Part shown: positions 9,301 to 17,937 of the stretch, in pieces
Position numbering within the stretch: the stretch's first letter is position 1
Layout of the letters: each line of letters starts with the position of its first letter
Assembly: GCA_965214875.1 (NCBI GenBank)
Contig: OZ243980.1
Coordinates: forward strand, 806,001 to 870,000
Origin: CBDAUN01 sp965214875
Lineage (GTDB): Bacteria; Pseudomonadota; Gammaproteobacteria; Arenicellales; JAJDZL01
DNA: 64,000 nucleotides
Direction of reading: 5' to 3'
Translations under genes and position numbers: made by a program
Notes under the pieces: generated by a model
The model's input: only the letters and a program-made list of their open reading frames with translations
Told to the model about the DNA's origin: nothing
Database searches by the model: none

Positions 9301-9670
9301 TGAATCCACGTGCATGATCCAGAAGAATGAAGTCGGCGCGATTTATCGAGGATATAAGGCAGCAATATGAGTAATGCACGCGCATTCCTGATCATGCCGA
9401 CAATTCCGATGAGGACGAATTTATCAAACCCAGGTATGATTAATCCATTCAGGTCCATAGCGATGTGCTTGTCGAATACCAAGCTGGCTCAATTTCAAAA
9501 AGATCTAACCCTAAGCCGAGAAGACTCAGATCGACGAGTATGCATATCGCGTAGAAAACGGGGGTTGGCCCAGGCCATCTCAAAGTGTTGCCATAGCGGA
9601 ATTGTCATAGAAGGTTTCGATGGGCGCATGAATGAGGTTGCAGCTGTGATTTCAACTAGGGCCGCATGCT
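9301..9670. other. Gap between IS256 copy 2 and soxG, no recognisable gene
   Basis: An open frame of about 100 codons (9367-9678, plus strand) and a 68-codon reverse frame are present, but neither shows a known motif, and I see no tRNA or obvious regulatory fold. The first five bases TGAAT repeat those just before copy 1 (1232-1236). Confidence 0.35.
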
Positions 9671-10258
9671 ATGATTGAAAACTCTCCTTTGGTTGAATTC
9701 TCCTTCACCGGCAAGCATCCGTCGCTGGATCTGGCGGATGTGGAAGTCGCAGAGCATCCATTCAAAAGCTACTTCAACCTCAGGGTCGATGAGGGTTTGC
9801 GAGATCGTATCTTGTCTGGTTCCGGCTTCAATTTGCCGGTCAAGGCGAATACTTATACCGAAAAAGAATATCTGACTTGCCTATGGCTGCGAACCGACGA
9901 GTGGTTGCTCATTACGTCGAACGACAATCACAGGCGCTGCTCGGATTTGCTTGAAAAATTTTGCGATAGCGATCATGCCGCATGGACCGATCAGTCAAGC
10001 GGCTTTACGTCGATTGTCGTTTCTGGAGCCAAGGCGATAGATCTTTTAAGCAGGGGTGTCGTGTTTGATCTTCACCCCCGAAGTTTCAAGGCATCGCAAT
10101 GTGTGCAGACCATGCTTGCCAAGGCGCGTGTCGCCATCATAAATCGAACAAGAGGCGAGGATGCCGTATTCGAAGTGATTGTGCGAAGAAGCTTTGCAGA
10201 CTACGTGTGGCGCTGGCTAACCGACAAGGCGCACGAAGCGTATTTCAATAGATTATGA
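9671..10258 (+). CDS. soxG: Sarcosine oxidase gamma subunit (separated from its soxA)
   Basis: A 195-residue protein with a gamma-subunit-like layout: CLWLRTDEWLLI near 75, WTDQSSGFTSIVVSGAKAIDLLSRGV near 107 and a final YVWRWLTDKAHEAYF. The intact SoxG at 41279-41785 shows the same pattern (VDLSSARSIVRVSGPNALRLLKKG and LWHWLRHNA). SoxG is the small subunit that helps shuttle intermediates in heterotetrameric sarcosine oxidase. The gene has no sox neighbour now; its natural upstream partner is the soxA end at 1-696. Without operon transcription it may be silent unless a local promoter exists. Confidence 0.78.
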   Translation: MIENSPLVEFSFTGKHPSLDLADVEVAEHPFKSYFNLRVDEGLRDRILSGSGFNLPVKANTYTEKEYLTCLWLRTDEWLLITSNDNHRRCSDLLEKFCDSDHAAWTDQSSGFTSIVVSGAKAIDLLSRGVVFDLHPRSFKASQCVQTMLAKARVAIINRTRGEDAVFEVIVRRSFADYVWRWLTDKAHEAYFNRL

Positions 10259-10515
10259 ATATGGCCAAACCTTCAATGCTAGCGCACGACCGCATCCACC
10301 AAGCTCAACAGGGTTTGCTCGCTTTTGGAATTTCAACGCATTGATGCCGAATGTAAAAAATTCGGTCATTGAATCATGGATTGAGCCTGATTTTACCGAT
10401 TTATGGGCGATCAGAGCATCAGCCAAATCCGCGTCAGTTGTGCAAAACGCCTCAAGCGACAGCTATCCTCAAAAGAGGCATCTGACTCTTGCAACAGTGC
10501 GCGGCTGGAAAGCCG

Positions 10516-11108
10516 TAGAAGGCTATCAGCTCGTCGCGACCCTCCGGCAGCTTCTCGGCCGCCTTCGGTTGCTTCTCGCCGCAGGCGTCGACAAAGCTCT
10601 TGAACGCGGCCTCGGCATCATCCCGGGTCTTAAGCCATCCAGATCTGCTGCAGCGCCTGCTTCGCTCGGGGCTGGACGCTTTTGGGCAGGACGTTCAGGA
10701 TGCTGCCCGCCTTGTGCAGCCGGCAGCGCCGGTGGCGGGTGTGCGGATACGCATGGTCCGGCGCGGCCCAGAATCCCGGGCCCCGTCGCCGACCGCCAGC
10801 TTCGGCGCGTTCATGCCGCGACCCTTCAGGTCCGTTAGCGCCTCGAGCCAGCTGTCGGCCTCTCGCCATCGCTCCATCTCCCCGTTCCACTGCTCCGCCG
10901 GGCGCGACACGCACGAGGCCGAGAACCCTCGCCGCCATCTCGGCCGGCGGATCGGAGAAATTGTCGTGCGCTTCAAGCGAAATAAGGCTGTTCTTGCTCA
11001 TGAGCGGCATGCCTCTCTGGTTTGATAAGCAGATTTTGTGAATCTGCAGCCAGACCAGTTGCGCCGCTTTTTTCAACCCCCGCCAAGCACTACTTTTGGC
11101 AATATCTC
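10516..11108 (-). mobile_element. IS256-family element, copy 3 (left end and internal parts missing)
   Basis: From about 10516 the sequence follows copy 1 closely: the middle of the reverse-strand transposase (LNVLPKSVQPRAKQALQQIW), then two internal deletions, then the N-terminal end (MSKNSLISLEAHDNFSDPP) and the right inverted end finishing at 11108. No matching left end is present. The transposase is inactive. The stretch 10259-10515 after soxG holds no gene I can recognise. Confidence 0.8.
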
Positions 11109-11161
11109 ACCTAAGAAAGAATGGCGATTTATGAGAAAAGATAAAAAAGAGGCTAAAGTAC

Positions 11162-11167
11162 TATAAT
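11162..11167 (+). promoter_or_regulatory. Candidate -10 box of the Panacea gene pair
   Basis: A consensus TATAAT sits 30 bases before the first ATG, in an AT-rich stretch that starts right after the IS256 end. No convincing -35 box was found at the usual distance. Confidence 0.35.
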
Positions 11168-11196
11168 TTCAAGCATAAAATAGGTTTTACGCAGTT

Positions 11197-11649
11197 ATGT
11201 CTATCTCCGTCCTATGCGCCGCCAAGTATATTGGCAATCTTTCTGATTGGTCAAAAACCAATCTTGAACTTCAAAAAATTATCTATCTCGCTCACATGAT
11301 TCACTTGGGTGAGTATGGATTGGATTCACCTTTAGTAAAAGGACATTTTCAGGCATGGGATTTTGGTCCAGTTCATCCTGAACTGTATCACAAGGCAAAA
11401 ATATTTGGTGCTGAACCAGTAATAAATATTTTTCGCAGATATCCTAATTTGGATGAAAGCACACTAGAAGCCAAAACGCTTAGCACCACCTACGATAGGA
11501 TTTCGGACTTTTCTGGGTCTCGGTTAATTGCTATTACTCATTGGGAAGACGGAGCATGGTTTAACAACTACGACCCTGATTATTCGAACAATATTATTCC
11601 AAATGAAGACATCTTGGAAGAATACACCAAACGAGCTAAAAGAGACTGA
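11197..11649 (+). CDS. Panacea-domain (DUF4065/SocA-like) protein, probable antitoxin
   Basis: A 150-residue protein showing the Panacea pattern: NLELQKIIYLAHMIHLGEYG near residue 24, PLVKGHFQAWDFGPVHPELY near 46, and a late THWEDGAWF. Panacea-domain proteins are antitoxins paired with very varied toxins, including small membrane-active ones (established for the family). The next gene starts 11 bases downstream and encodes a small membrane protein, which fits such a pair. A phage-related GepA-like role is the alternative. Base composition is clearly AT-richer than the neighbouring IS DNA, suggesting separate acquisition. Confidence 0.8.
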   Translation: MSISVLCAAKYIGNLSDWSKTNLELQKIIYLAHMIHLGEYGLDSPLVKGHFQAWDFGPVHPELYHKAKIFGAEPVINIFRRYPNLDESTLEAKTLSTTYDRISDFSGSRLIAITHWEDGAWFNNYDPDYSNNIIPNEDILEEYTKRAKRD

Positions 11650-11660
11650 GAAGGTGCGTC

Positions 11661-11978
11661 TTGGTGAATCAGAATGATTCTTTCTTCAAAGAAGATACTG
11701 ACTCTGTCGATCAACGAATAAAGAACCTGGAAGATTCCTTAGTAAAAGAGAGAACTCGATGCAAAGAAATTCAATTTGTTTGGATAGTTCTTCTGGTGAT
11801 TCTTTTCGATGCTTTGATATTCCCCTCAATGCAATCATTTGGCGGTCCTTTGATAATTGGGATATTAGAGGGAATAGCCTTACTGTTAGTTGCTCGAGCA
11901 ATGGGTCTGAAAGATGTATCGTTGATGCTCAACAAACTAATTGATACTGTCAGTCCCAATTCACGATCTCCCAAATAA
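11661..11978 (+). CDS. Small two-helix membrane protein, candidate Panacea-paired toxin
   Basis: The start is TTG 11661 or GTG 11664, with AAGG at 11651-11654 as ribosome-binding site. About 105 residues: a charged N-terminal segment with coiled-coil character (SVDQRIKNLEDSLVKERTR), then two hydrophobic helices (IQFVWIVLLVILFDALIF and PLIIGILEGIALLLVARA) and a short polar tail. No enzyme motif is seen. Its position right behind a Panacea gene and its membrane nature make it a candidate toxin acting on the inner membrane. That function is inference. Confidence 0.6.
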   Translation: MVNQNDSFFKEDTDSVDQRIKNLEDSLVKERTRCKEIQFVWIVLLVILFDALIFPSMQSFGGPLIIGILEGIALLLVARAMGLKDVSLMLNKLIDTVSPNSRSPK

Positions 11979-12074
11979 TAACCCGCGCAACTTTCATTCT
12001 AAAATCTGCGCCGCTTCAGCCTATGGTGTAGCATCTATGTAATTCCCAAACATTACAGGTGCTGATATGCCAGC

Positions 12075-13019
12075 ATGGGGGACGTAGATGCGACCGAAAA
12101 GAAATACCGGATGCTCAGTCCCCACCTAGACGAGCGCACCCGCTGGCATCGGTCGGGGCGGCATCTCCCGGGTCGCCAAAGCCACGGCATGTCCCGCACA
12201 ACTGCGTACGCGGGCATCCGAGAGCTTCAGCAAAACGATGCCGCGCCCGTTGCGGTCGACCAGCAAGAGCGCGTCGCGCCTGGCCGCAGCGCGGTAGCAC
12301 CTGGACCGCGATGCCTAGATGCCTAGTTTGCGCGGATCAGCGAGCGAGTCAAGGCGTTCGTGCGTTGGCCAGCCCGCGGTTTCAGTCGATGCCAAGGAAA
12401 AGGAGCTCGTCGGAGACTATCGAAACGGCGGGCGCGAGTGGTATCGCGCAGGTAACGTGCCGCGGGCAGACGTGCACGACTTTTCGGATCCCGAGCTTGG
12501 CCAGGCGATTCCCTGAGGAGTTTGCGACATCGGCGAAAACGCCGGCTGTGCCGGCATCGGCATGGATCACGACACCGTTGCGTTCGCGGTCGAGACGCTC
12601 CGGCGGTGGTGGCGCTGCTTCATATGGGCGGCTGGCCTGTCCGTAGGCGACGCGGCTCCAACTCGATCCGCAGCCGGCTGTGGAAGCACGAGCTGCAGCG
12701 CCTGGTCGACGAGCTTGGACTGGGCCTGTCTCGGTGTGCCACTTTCCGCCTGGCACAAGCAAGTGGAACCGCATTGAGCGCCGCATCATGTTCGCTCAGA
12801 TCACGCACAATTGGCACGGCCGGCCGCTGAGCAGCTATCGGGTGATCGTCCCTGATCGCGGCGACCGCCACCAAAGCCGGACTGAGGGTCGAGGCCAGAC
12901 TGGATGACGGCGAGTATCTGCCGGGCGTCAAGGTGTCCGATGAACAGATGAAAGAGCTGAACATCCGCCGGAATTCGTTCCATGGCGAATGGAACTATAT
13001 GCTCAAACCAAGACATTGA
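12075..13019 (+). pseudogene. ISAzo13-family transposase, degenerate
   Basis: Pieces in all three plus-strand frames line up in order with an ISAzo13-type transposase: ATEKKYRMLSPHLDERTR, MSRTTAYAGIREL, KEKELVGDYRNGGREW, VHDFSDPELGQAIP, IDHDTVAFAVETLRRWW, CHFPPGTSKWNRIERRI, and the ending NIRRNSFHGEWNYMLKPRH with a stop at 13017-13019. Several frameshifts and a deletion in the first half make it non-functional. I could not define the terminal repeats. Confidence 0.8.
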
Positions 13020-13620
13020 TTGGATAGTTTATTATGGCGAGAGTCCTTAGCCAGTGAAGCAAGTTTTCCACAAATACACTTGCCCTATGCATCTCACAGA
13101 ACAATTACACCTGACAGCTGCACGGCACGACCGCGTTAAAGTGCATCCCGACGACACCAAGAAAAACGTTGCCCGGCACATCGGCAAGTTCACCAGGACG
13201 GCTGAAACATGTGTTTGCCATGGATGCCCGAATGGCAGTGACCTGCAACAGTGAGCTAAAAACGAATGGAAAACCGACTGAGTCCGAATATGCTGGATTG
13301 AATCGTTTCGCTCAGCGCTCAAGATGAGCCCGATCTTCGGCGGTACAGTGCCGAAATTTCTCGGGCATGATGATTGGCCGCAGCGAATGCTCCGGTGGAG
13401 GGTGTTTCATTATGGCAATGATCCTGCTCTTCTTACCCACCGTAAACGGACTTATGAAAAATGACACTAGCGGTGTCAAAACCGACCCTCGCAAGCGAGT
13501 TTCAACCGAATTTGCTTTGGTGATGGCGATCAGCATGCCTTGGCAGTAACCCCTCCCGCTTGCTCAACCCTGAAGAGCGAACGAAAAATTGGCGGCAAAG
13601 TCAACGGTTTGTGCACGTAG
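13020..13620. other. Non-coding stretch before rnpB
   Basis: About 600 bases with only short open frames (for example 66 codons at 13054-13254 and 60 codons at 13367-13549). None shows a recognisable domain. The last part must hold the rnpB promoter. Confidence 0.35.
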
Positions 13621-13622
13621 TG

Positions 13623-13628
13623 TATACT
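13623..13628 (+). promoter_or_regulatory. Candidate -10 box of rnpB
   Basis: TATACT ends about 9 bases before the first paired base of the RNase P RNA, the right distance for transcription to start at the mature 5' end. A matching -35 box is not obvious. Confidence 0.45.
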
Positions 13629-13637
13629 CATATTCAA

Positions 13638-14012
13638 GAGCTGACCGGGCAGTCGCTCTCGTCCCAATTGCGTTGGCGAGGGAGGAAAGTCCGGGCTCCA
13701 AAGGGCATAAGTGCCAGGTAACGCCTGGGCGGCGCAAGCCGACGGAAAGTGCCACAGAAAACATACCGCCGAATCCATGCGGCAACTCCGCACAGATGGC
13801 AAGGGTGAAAAGGTGCGGTAAGAGCGCACCGCGTTCTCGGTAACGCGAACGGCAGGGCAAACCCCACTTGGAGCAAGATCGAATAGAGGTTGCATGGCAT
13901 TGCCCGTGCCTAACCCGGGTAGATCGCTAGAGTTTCGCGGTGACGCGAATCCCAGATAAATGGCTGCCTTCATCTTTGCAGATGTTACAGAACCCGGCTT
14001 ACAGGTCAGCTC
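13638..14012 (+). ncRNA. rnpB: RNase P RNA, bacterial type A
   Basis: The catalytic RNA of ribonuclease P, which trims the 5' leader of pre-tRNAs. The two halves of the conserved core are visible: GAGGAAAGTCCGGGCTCC near 13680 and ACAGAACCCGGCTTA near 13988, which pair to form helix P4. The 5' end GAGCTGACC and 3' end GGTCAGCTC are complementary and form P1. The length of about 375 nt is normal. Hypothetical reading frames across this region should be ignored. Confidence 0.95.
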
Positions 14013-14283
14013 TTGCGCAATAATCGCTTGTCGTTCGATTCAACTTTTTTGTGGCTTGCCTCTTTGCGAAGCAGTCTACTTTCCCTCCACGCCATAGCGG
14101 CGGGCATGAGCTTCATGCGCCCGCATTGTTTAGCCATTCCCATGCTGTAGGTTTCAAACTACCCAATCTTGGATTGACTGATCGTCTCCGATTCTTACAA
14201 AGCCAGCAGCGTCTCATCGCACCAAGCCAGCGGCTTGGATTGCGATAGCGAGAATGATCTTGAAGTGCATTTTGTTGCTATTA

Positions 14284-14459
14284 TGCAACGTATTTATTTG
14301 GTATTCTATGAAAATATATTAATTAAATTGAAAACCACAAAATAAAATGTATTGATAAATAATTATCTTGTTTAATGCCTAAAATTATTGTAAGATAATA
14401 GTAATTTTGTAGTAAATTAGTGGTGTATAAAATTTCAAATCTGAAATTGTAGCAATATC
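14284..14459 (+). promoter_or_regulatory. AT-rich upstream region of mraZ
   Basis: A strikingly AT-rich block of about 170 bases lies directly before mraZ. It most likely holds the promoter(s) of the division cluster; TATAAA at about 14427 is one -10 candidate. MraZ normally represses its own promoter through short direct repeats there, but I could not identify a clear set of such boxes. Confidence 0.4.
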
Positions 14460-14933
14460 ATGGACGCTGATTTCTCAGGAATTGATCAAATTTCAATCGA
14501 TGCCAAGGGCCGCTTCCAAGTGCCCAAGGGGCAACTTGACATGTTGCGAGTCATGACGCATGCGCATGGTGGGCAGGTTTGGGTCACGAGAGATGTGCAC
14601 GAAAATTGTCTGACTATATTTCTTGGTGACCGCTGGTCTGTTATTTCAAGCGATTTGAAAAAAGCCCAGAACTTTACCAGCGAGTTTAGGCGCTTGAGCA
14701 GAAGAGTGCTGGGAAACTCCAAGTCGGTGGCGATTGATGCCGCTGGCAGGATGCTCATACCCAAGGAGTTGCGCGAAAAGTGCAATTTGAAGACTCGGGC
14801 TTTGTTTGTAGGAAACGGAGATCGGATCGAAATCTGGGATCGGGACGAATTCGATCGTGCCGAACAGCAGATGACGGAAGACATGATTGCCAATCCGGAT
14901 AAGTACAACGAAATCTTAAGTCGCCTTAATTAA
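14460..14933 (+). CDS. mraZ: MraZ, transcriptional regulator of the division cluster
   Basis: A 157-residue protein with two SpoVT/AbrB-like half-repeats: IDAKGRFQVPKGQLDML near residue 14 and IDAAGRMLIPKELREKC near 96. MraZ is the DNA-binding autoregulator that opens dcw clusters. It is followed by rsmH after an 82-base gap, and the whole cluster reads in the same direction from here. Length and motifs are normal. Confidence 0.95.
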   Translation: MDADFSGIDQISIDAKGRFQVPKGQLDMLRVMTHAHGGQVWVTRDVHENCLTIFLGDRWSVISSDLKKAQNFTSEFRRLSRRVLGNSKSVAIDAAGRMLIPKELREKCNLKTRALFVGNGDRIEIWDRDEFDRAEQQMTEDMIANPDKYNEILSRLN

Positions 14934-15015
14934 TTGCTAGTGTCCTTAAGCCGGATTGCGCCGCGAGGTGGTCGCGGAACAAGAACAAACATAAAACTAT
15001 TCGCAGGTCGCTGTT

Positions 15016-15951
15016 TTGCAGTCACACAAACCCGTAATGTTGCATGAAACTCTCGAGGCCCTCTCGATTCAGCCGTCTGGAGCGTATGTCGATGCCACCT
15101 ATGGTCGAGGTGGACACTGTCGTGAAATCCTGAAATCTTTAGGCCAGCACGGCCGGCTGTTCGCGCTTGACTGCGATGCCGAAGCGATTTTGGCTGCTCG
15201 AAGTGAATTCGGCCACGATGAGCGAGTGGTTGCAATCCAAGCGCGTTTTTCGAGACTGCAAAGCTCAGTTCGCCGACAATCGCCAAAACTTCCGATCGCA
15301 GGAATCGTCGCTGATCTTGGGGTTTCGTCTCCGCAATTGGATGATGCAAGGCGAGGGTTCAGCTTTGCCAAGGATGGGGAACTTGACATGCGAATGGACC
15401 AAAGCAGCGGAATCTCTGCCGCACAATGGTTGCAAACAGTTCAGGAAGATGAACTCGGCAATGTGCTTAAATCGCTCGGCGAAGAGCGGTTTGCCAAGCG
15501 GATCGCGCGCAAAGTGATCGCGACACGTGCCGCAACACCGATTCATTCGACTCTGCAGCTAGCAGATCTGATTAGCGACTGCGTTCCCACGCGCGAACGG
15601 GGCAAGCATCCGGCAACCCGTGTTTTTCTCGCTATTCGCATGCACATTAATCGGGAACTCAGTGAATTGAACCGTTTGCTTGAGCAATCGGTCGAGCTGC
15701 TCAAGCAGGGAGGACGGCTGGTCCTGATCACGTTTCACTCTGTCGAGGATCGCCTCGTCAAGCGTTTCATGCGGTCGGCCTCTATCGGTGCTCCGGGTCC
15801 TGCGCATTTGCCATTTGCCGCTTCAGACTTCAGCCCGACACTCAAAATCATCGGCAAGGCACTTCGACCGACTGCAGAAGAAATCGCTCTTAACAGGCGT
15901 GCGCGCAGCGCCACACTCAGGGTCGCAGAGCGCCTCGGAGGTGCGTCGTGA
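15016..15951 (+). CDS. rsmH: 16S rRNA (cytosine1402-N4)-methyltransferase
   Basis: A 311-residue protein starting with TTG (MQSHKPVMLHETLEAL). RsmH (MraW) uses S-adenosylmethionine to methylate N4 of C1402 in 16S rRNA. The SAM-binding YVDATYGRGGHCREIL is near residue 24, AGIVADLGVSSPQLDDARRG near 96, and LVLITFHSVEDRLVKRFM near 235. The stop overlaps the ftsL GTG, so the two are translationally coupled. Confidence 0.95.
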   Translation: MQSHKPVMLHETLEALSIQPSGAYVDATYGRGGHCREILKSLGQHGRLFALDCDAEAILAARSEFGHDERVVAIQARFSRLQSSVRRQSPKLPIAGIVADLGVSSPQLDDARRGFSFAKDGELDMRMDQSSGISAAQWLQTVQEDELGNVLKSLGEERFAKRIARKVIATRAATPIHSTLQLADLISDCVPTRERGKHPATRVFLAIRMHINRELSELNRLLEQSVELLKQGGRLVLITFHSVEDRLVKRFMRSASIGAPGPAHLPFAASDFSPTLKIIGKALRPTAEEIALNRRARSATLRVAERLGGAS

Positions 15952-16241
15952 TTCGCGCGCTTGCAATTATGTTTGCCGCTGTTTGCATGGTCAGCGCGAT
16001 TTCGATCATCCGGGTACAGCACCAAATCCGCACTACATTCACTGAACTGCAGAACGCGCATGAGGTTCGCGATGAGCTGAATTTGAATTGGCGCCGCCTG
16101 CTGGTTGAGAAAGAAGCGTTCTCCAGTCGCGTGTATTTGAAAAGCTGGGCGCAGTCAGATCTTCAAATGCGTCCGCCCGACGAGTTCTATTTAATTGCGC
16201 TTTCCGCCGATCGGTCGCGTCGCGAGGGGCTGGGAAATTGA
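15948..16241 (+). CDS. ftsL: Cell division protein FtsL
   Basis: A 97-residue protein with a GTG start overlapping the rsmH stop. One N-terminal membrane helix (ALAIMFAAVCMVSAISII) is followed by a periplasmic coiled coil. FtsL joins FtsB and FtsQ to activate FtsWI at the septum. The sequence is poorly conserved as usual; the call rests on size, topology, the WAQSDLQMRPP segment and position between rsmH and ftsI. The stop overlaps the start of ftsI. Confidence 0.9.
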   Translation: MIRALAIMFAAVCMVSAISIIRVQHQIRTTFTELQNAHEVRDELNLNWRRLLVEKEAFSSRVYLKSWAQSDLQMRPPDEFYLIALSADRSRREGLGN

Positions 16242-17923
16242 TCAGGTCCCGTCATCAATTGACTTTTCGCGATGCCACCGTCGTCATGATTCTCGTCGTT
16301 GGGCTTGCGATGCTTGCGGGCAGGGCCGCGTATCTGCAATTGATCGCAGATGACCGCTTGCAGGATGAGGGGATGGCGCGATTTGTTCGCAATCAAACCA
16401 TCGCCGCCAATCGCGGAATTATTCGAGACCGCAACGGGCAGACTTTGGCAATCAGTACGCCGGTCGATTCGGTTCTCGCAGTTCCCGACATTGTGAAGTT
16501 CCAATCAGAACGCTTTCCGGAGCTGGCCGCTGCTATTGACATCGGGCATTCGGAATTGAGGCGGGCAATTGATCGAGGCATTGATCGCGGACGCGAAGGC
16601 ATTCTGCTTAAGCGGCAGATCTCGCCTTCGGAATCAGAGGCGATCGAGGAACTGGATATTCCGGGCGTGTCGCTGATACGCGAGTATCGGCGTTTCTATC
16701 CGTACGGCAGCAAAACCAGCAGCGTGCTAGGGCTTACCAGCATTGACGACATCGGGCTCGAAGGCGTCGAGTTGGCGCTGAATGATCAACTCGAGGGCGT
16801 TTCTGGCTTGAACCGGGTAATCAATGATCGCCACGGACGCACTGTTGAAGCCATCGCCTCGCTGAGAAACGTGCAGGATGGAGACGATGTTCAGCTGAGC
16901 ATTGATATTCGAGTTCAACAGATTCTCTATGAGCGGCTGATACAGGCGCTTGACGACAGCAAGGCGGCCCATGCTGTCGGCGTGGTGGCAGATCCGAAAA
17001 CCGGCGAGATTCTTGCAATCGCTACGGCACCCAGCTTCAATCCGCACCGCAGAAAAGGCCACACAGTACGCAATCGTGCGGTCACGGACGTATTCGAGCC
17101 GGGCTCGATAATCAAGCCTTTTCTGGTTGCAAAGGCACTTGAAGACGGGATCGTCAAGCCTGGCACAATGATCGACACCTCGCCAGGCGAGATCAAGATA
17201 GACGGATATCGGATTGAAGACATTCGCAATTTTGGAACACTTGACGTCTCCGATGTGATTATGCGCAGTAGCAATGTCGGCGTTATCAAGATCGCCATGA
17301 ACATTGACCCGAACGAAATTCTTGATTTCTACCAGCGTTTTGGATTCGGTTCCCGCACCCAGAACGTGATGCCTGGCGAGCAGGCAGGTCGAATGCCTGA
17401 TCGCGACCGATGGCGAATTTCGGAGCATGCTTCGCTTTCCTACGGCTACGGGTTTTCTGTTTCTGCGCTGCAGGCGATTCAAGCCTATTCGGTTTTTGCG
17501 AACGATGGCTTGCTCAAGCCGCTGACGCTGCTCAAAGGCGCCAATGACGGTCAAGCTGGATCTCGGGTGATCGATGCAGAACTAGCACAAACCGTCTCTT
17601 CGATGCTGGAGCGAACTTCGCTTGCGACCGGCACGGCGAGACGTGCGAAGGTGCCTCTGTACCGCGTGGCCGGCAAGACGGCGACTGTCCAAAAACTTAT
17701 CGATGGCAAGTACAGCTCGGATAGCCATCTGGTCTTCTATGTGGGCTATGCGCCGGTTTCCGATCCTCGCTTGGCAGCCATCATCGTGGTCGACGACCCG
17801 CAGGCAGGAGAGCACTATGGCGGCTTGGTGGCGGCGCCGGTGTTTCGCGATGTCGTCAGCGAATCGTTGCGCTTGCTCAATGAGCCGTATGACGATTTGC
17901 CAAAGTTGGCGAGCTCGATATGA
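16238..17923 (+). CDS. ftsI: Peptidoglycan transpeptidase FtsI (PBP3)
   Basis: A 561-residue protein with a TTG start overlapping ftsL. There is an N-terminal membrane anchor (VVMILVVGLAMLAGRAAYL), a PBP dimer/pedestal domain and a transpeptidase domain. The active-site serine is in SIIK near residue 290, and SSN is near 344. The third motif reads KTAT near 483 instead of the usual KTGT or KSGT. It crosslinks septal peptidoglycan together with FtsW. Apart from the Gly-to-Ala change the protein looks complete. Confidence 0.95.
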   Translation: MIRSRHQLTFRDATVVMILVVGLAMLAGRAAYLQLIADDRLQDEGMARFVRNQTIAANRGIIRDRNGQTLAISTPVDSVLAVPDIVKFQSERFPELAAAIDIGHSELRRAIDRGIDRGREGILLKRQISPSESEAIEELDIPGVSLIREYRRFYPYGSKTSSVLGLTSIDDIGLEGVELALNDQLEGVSGLNRVINDRHGRTVEAIASLRNVQDGDDVQLSIDIRVQQILYERLIQALDDSKAAHAVGVVADPKTGEILAIATAPSFNPHRRKGHTVRNRAVTDVFEPGSIIKPFLVAKALEDGIVKPGTMIDTSPGEIKIDGYRIEDIRNFGTLDVSDVIMRSSNVGVIKIAMNIDPNEILDFYQRFGFGSRTQNVMPGEQAGRMPDRDRWRISEHASLSYGYGFSVSALQAIQAYSVFANDGLLKPLTLLKGANDGQAGSRVIDAELAQTVSSMLERTSLATGTARRAKVPLYRVAGKTATVQKLIDGKYSSDSHLVFYVGYAPVSDPRLAAIIVVDDPQAGEHYGGLVAAPVFRDVVSESLRLLNEPYDDLPKLASSI

Positions 17924-17937
17924 AAGCGGTCTAGAGC

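Noticed and set aside
1237..11108. Repeated GAGATATTGCC/GGCAATATCTC units that might look like dispersed CRISPR or regulatory repeats
   Set aside because: They occur as inverted pairs at the borders of transposase sequence, so they are IS ends, with no regular spacing and no spacers.
13530..13973. Several open frames of 80-150 codons between 13.5 and 14.0 kb
   Set aside because: They overlap the RNase P RNA, whose conserved core and P1 pairing are clear.
16727..17554. 275-codon reverse-strand frame inside ftsI
   Set aside because: Antisense shadow of a strongly supported gene; no motif.
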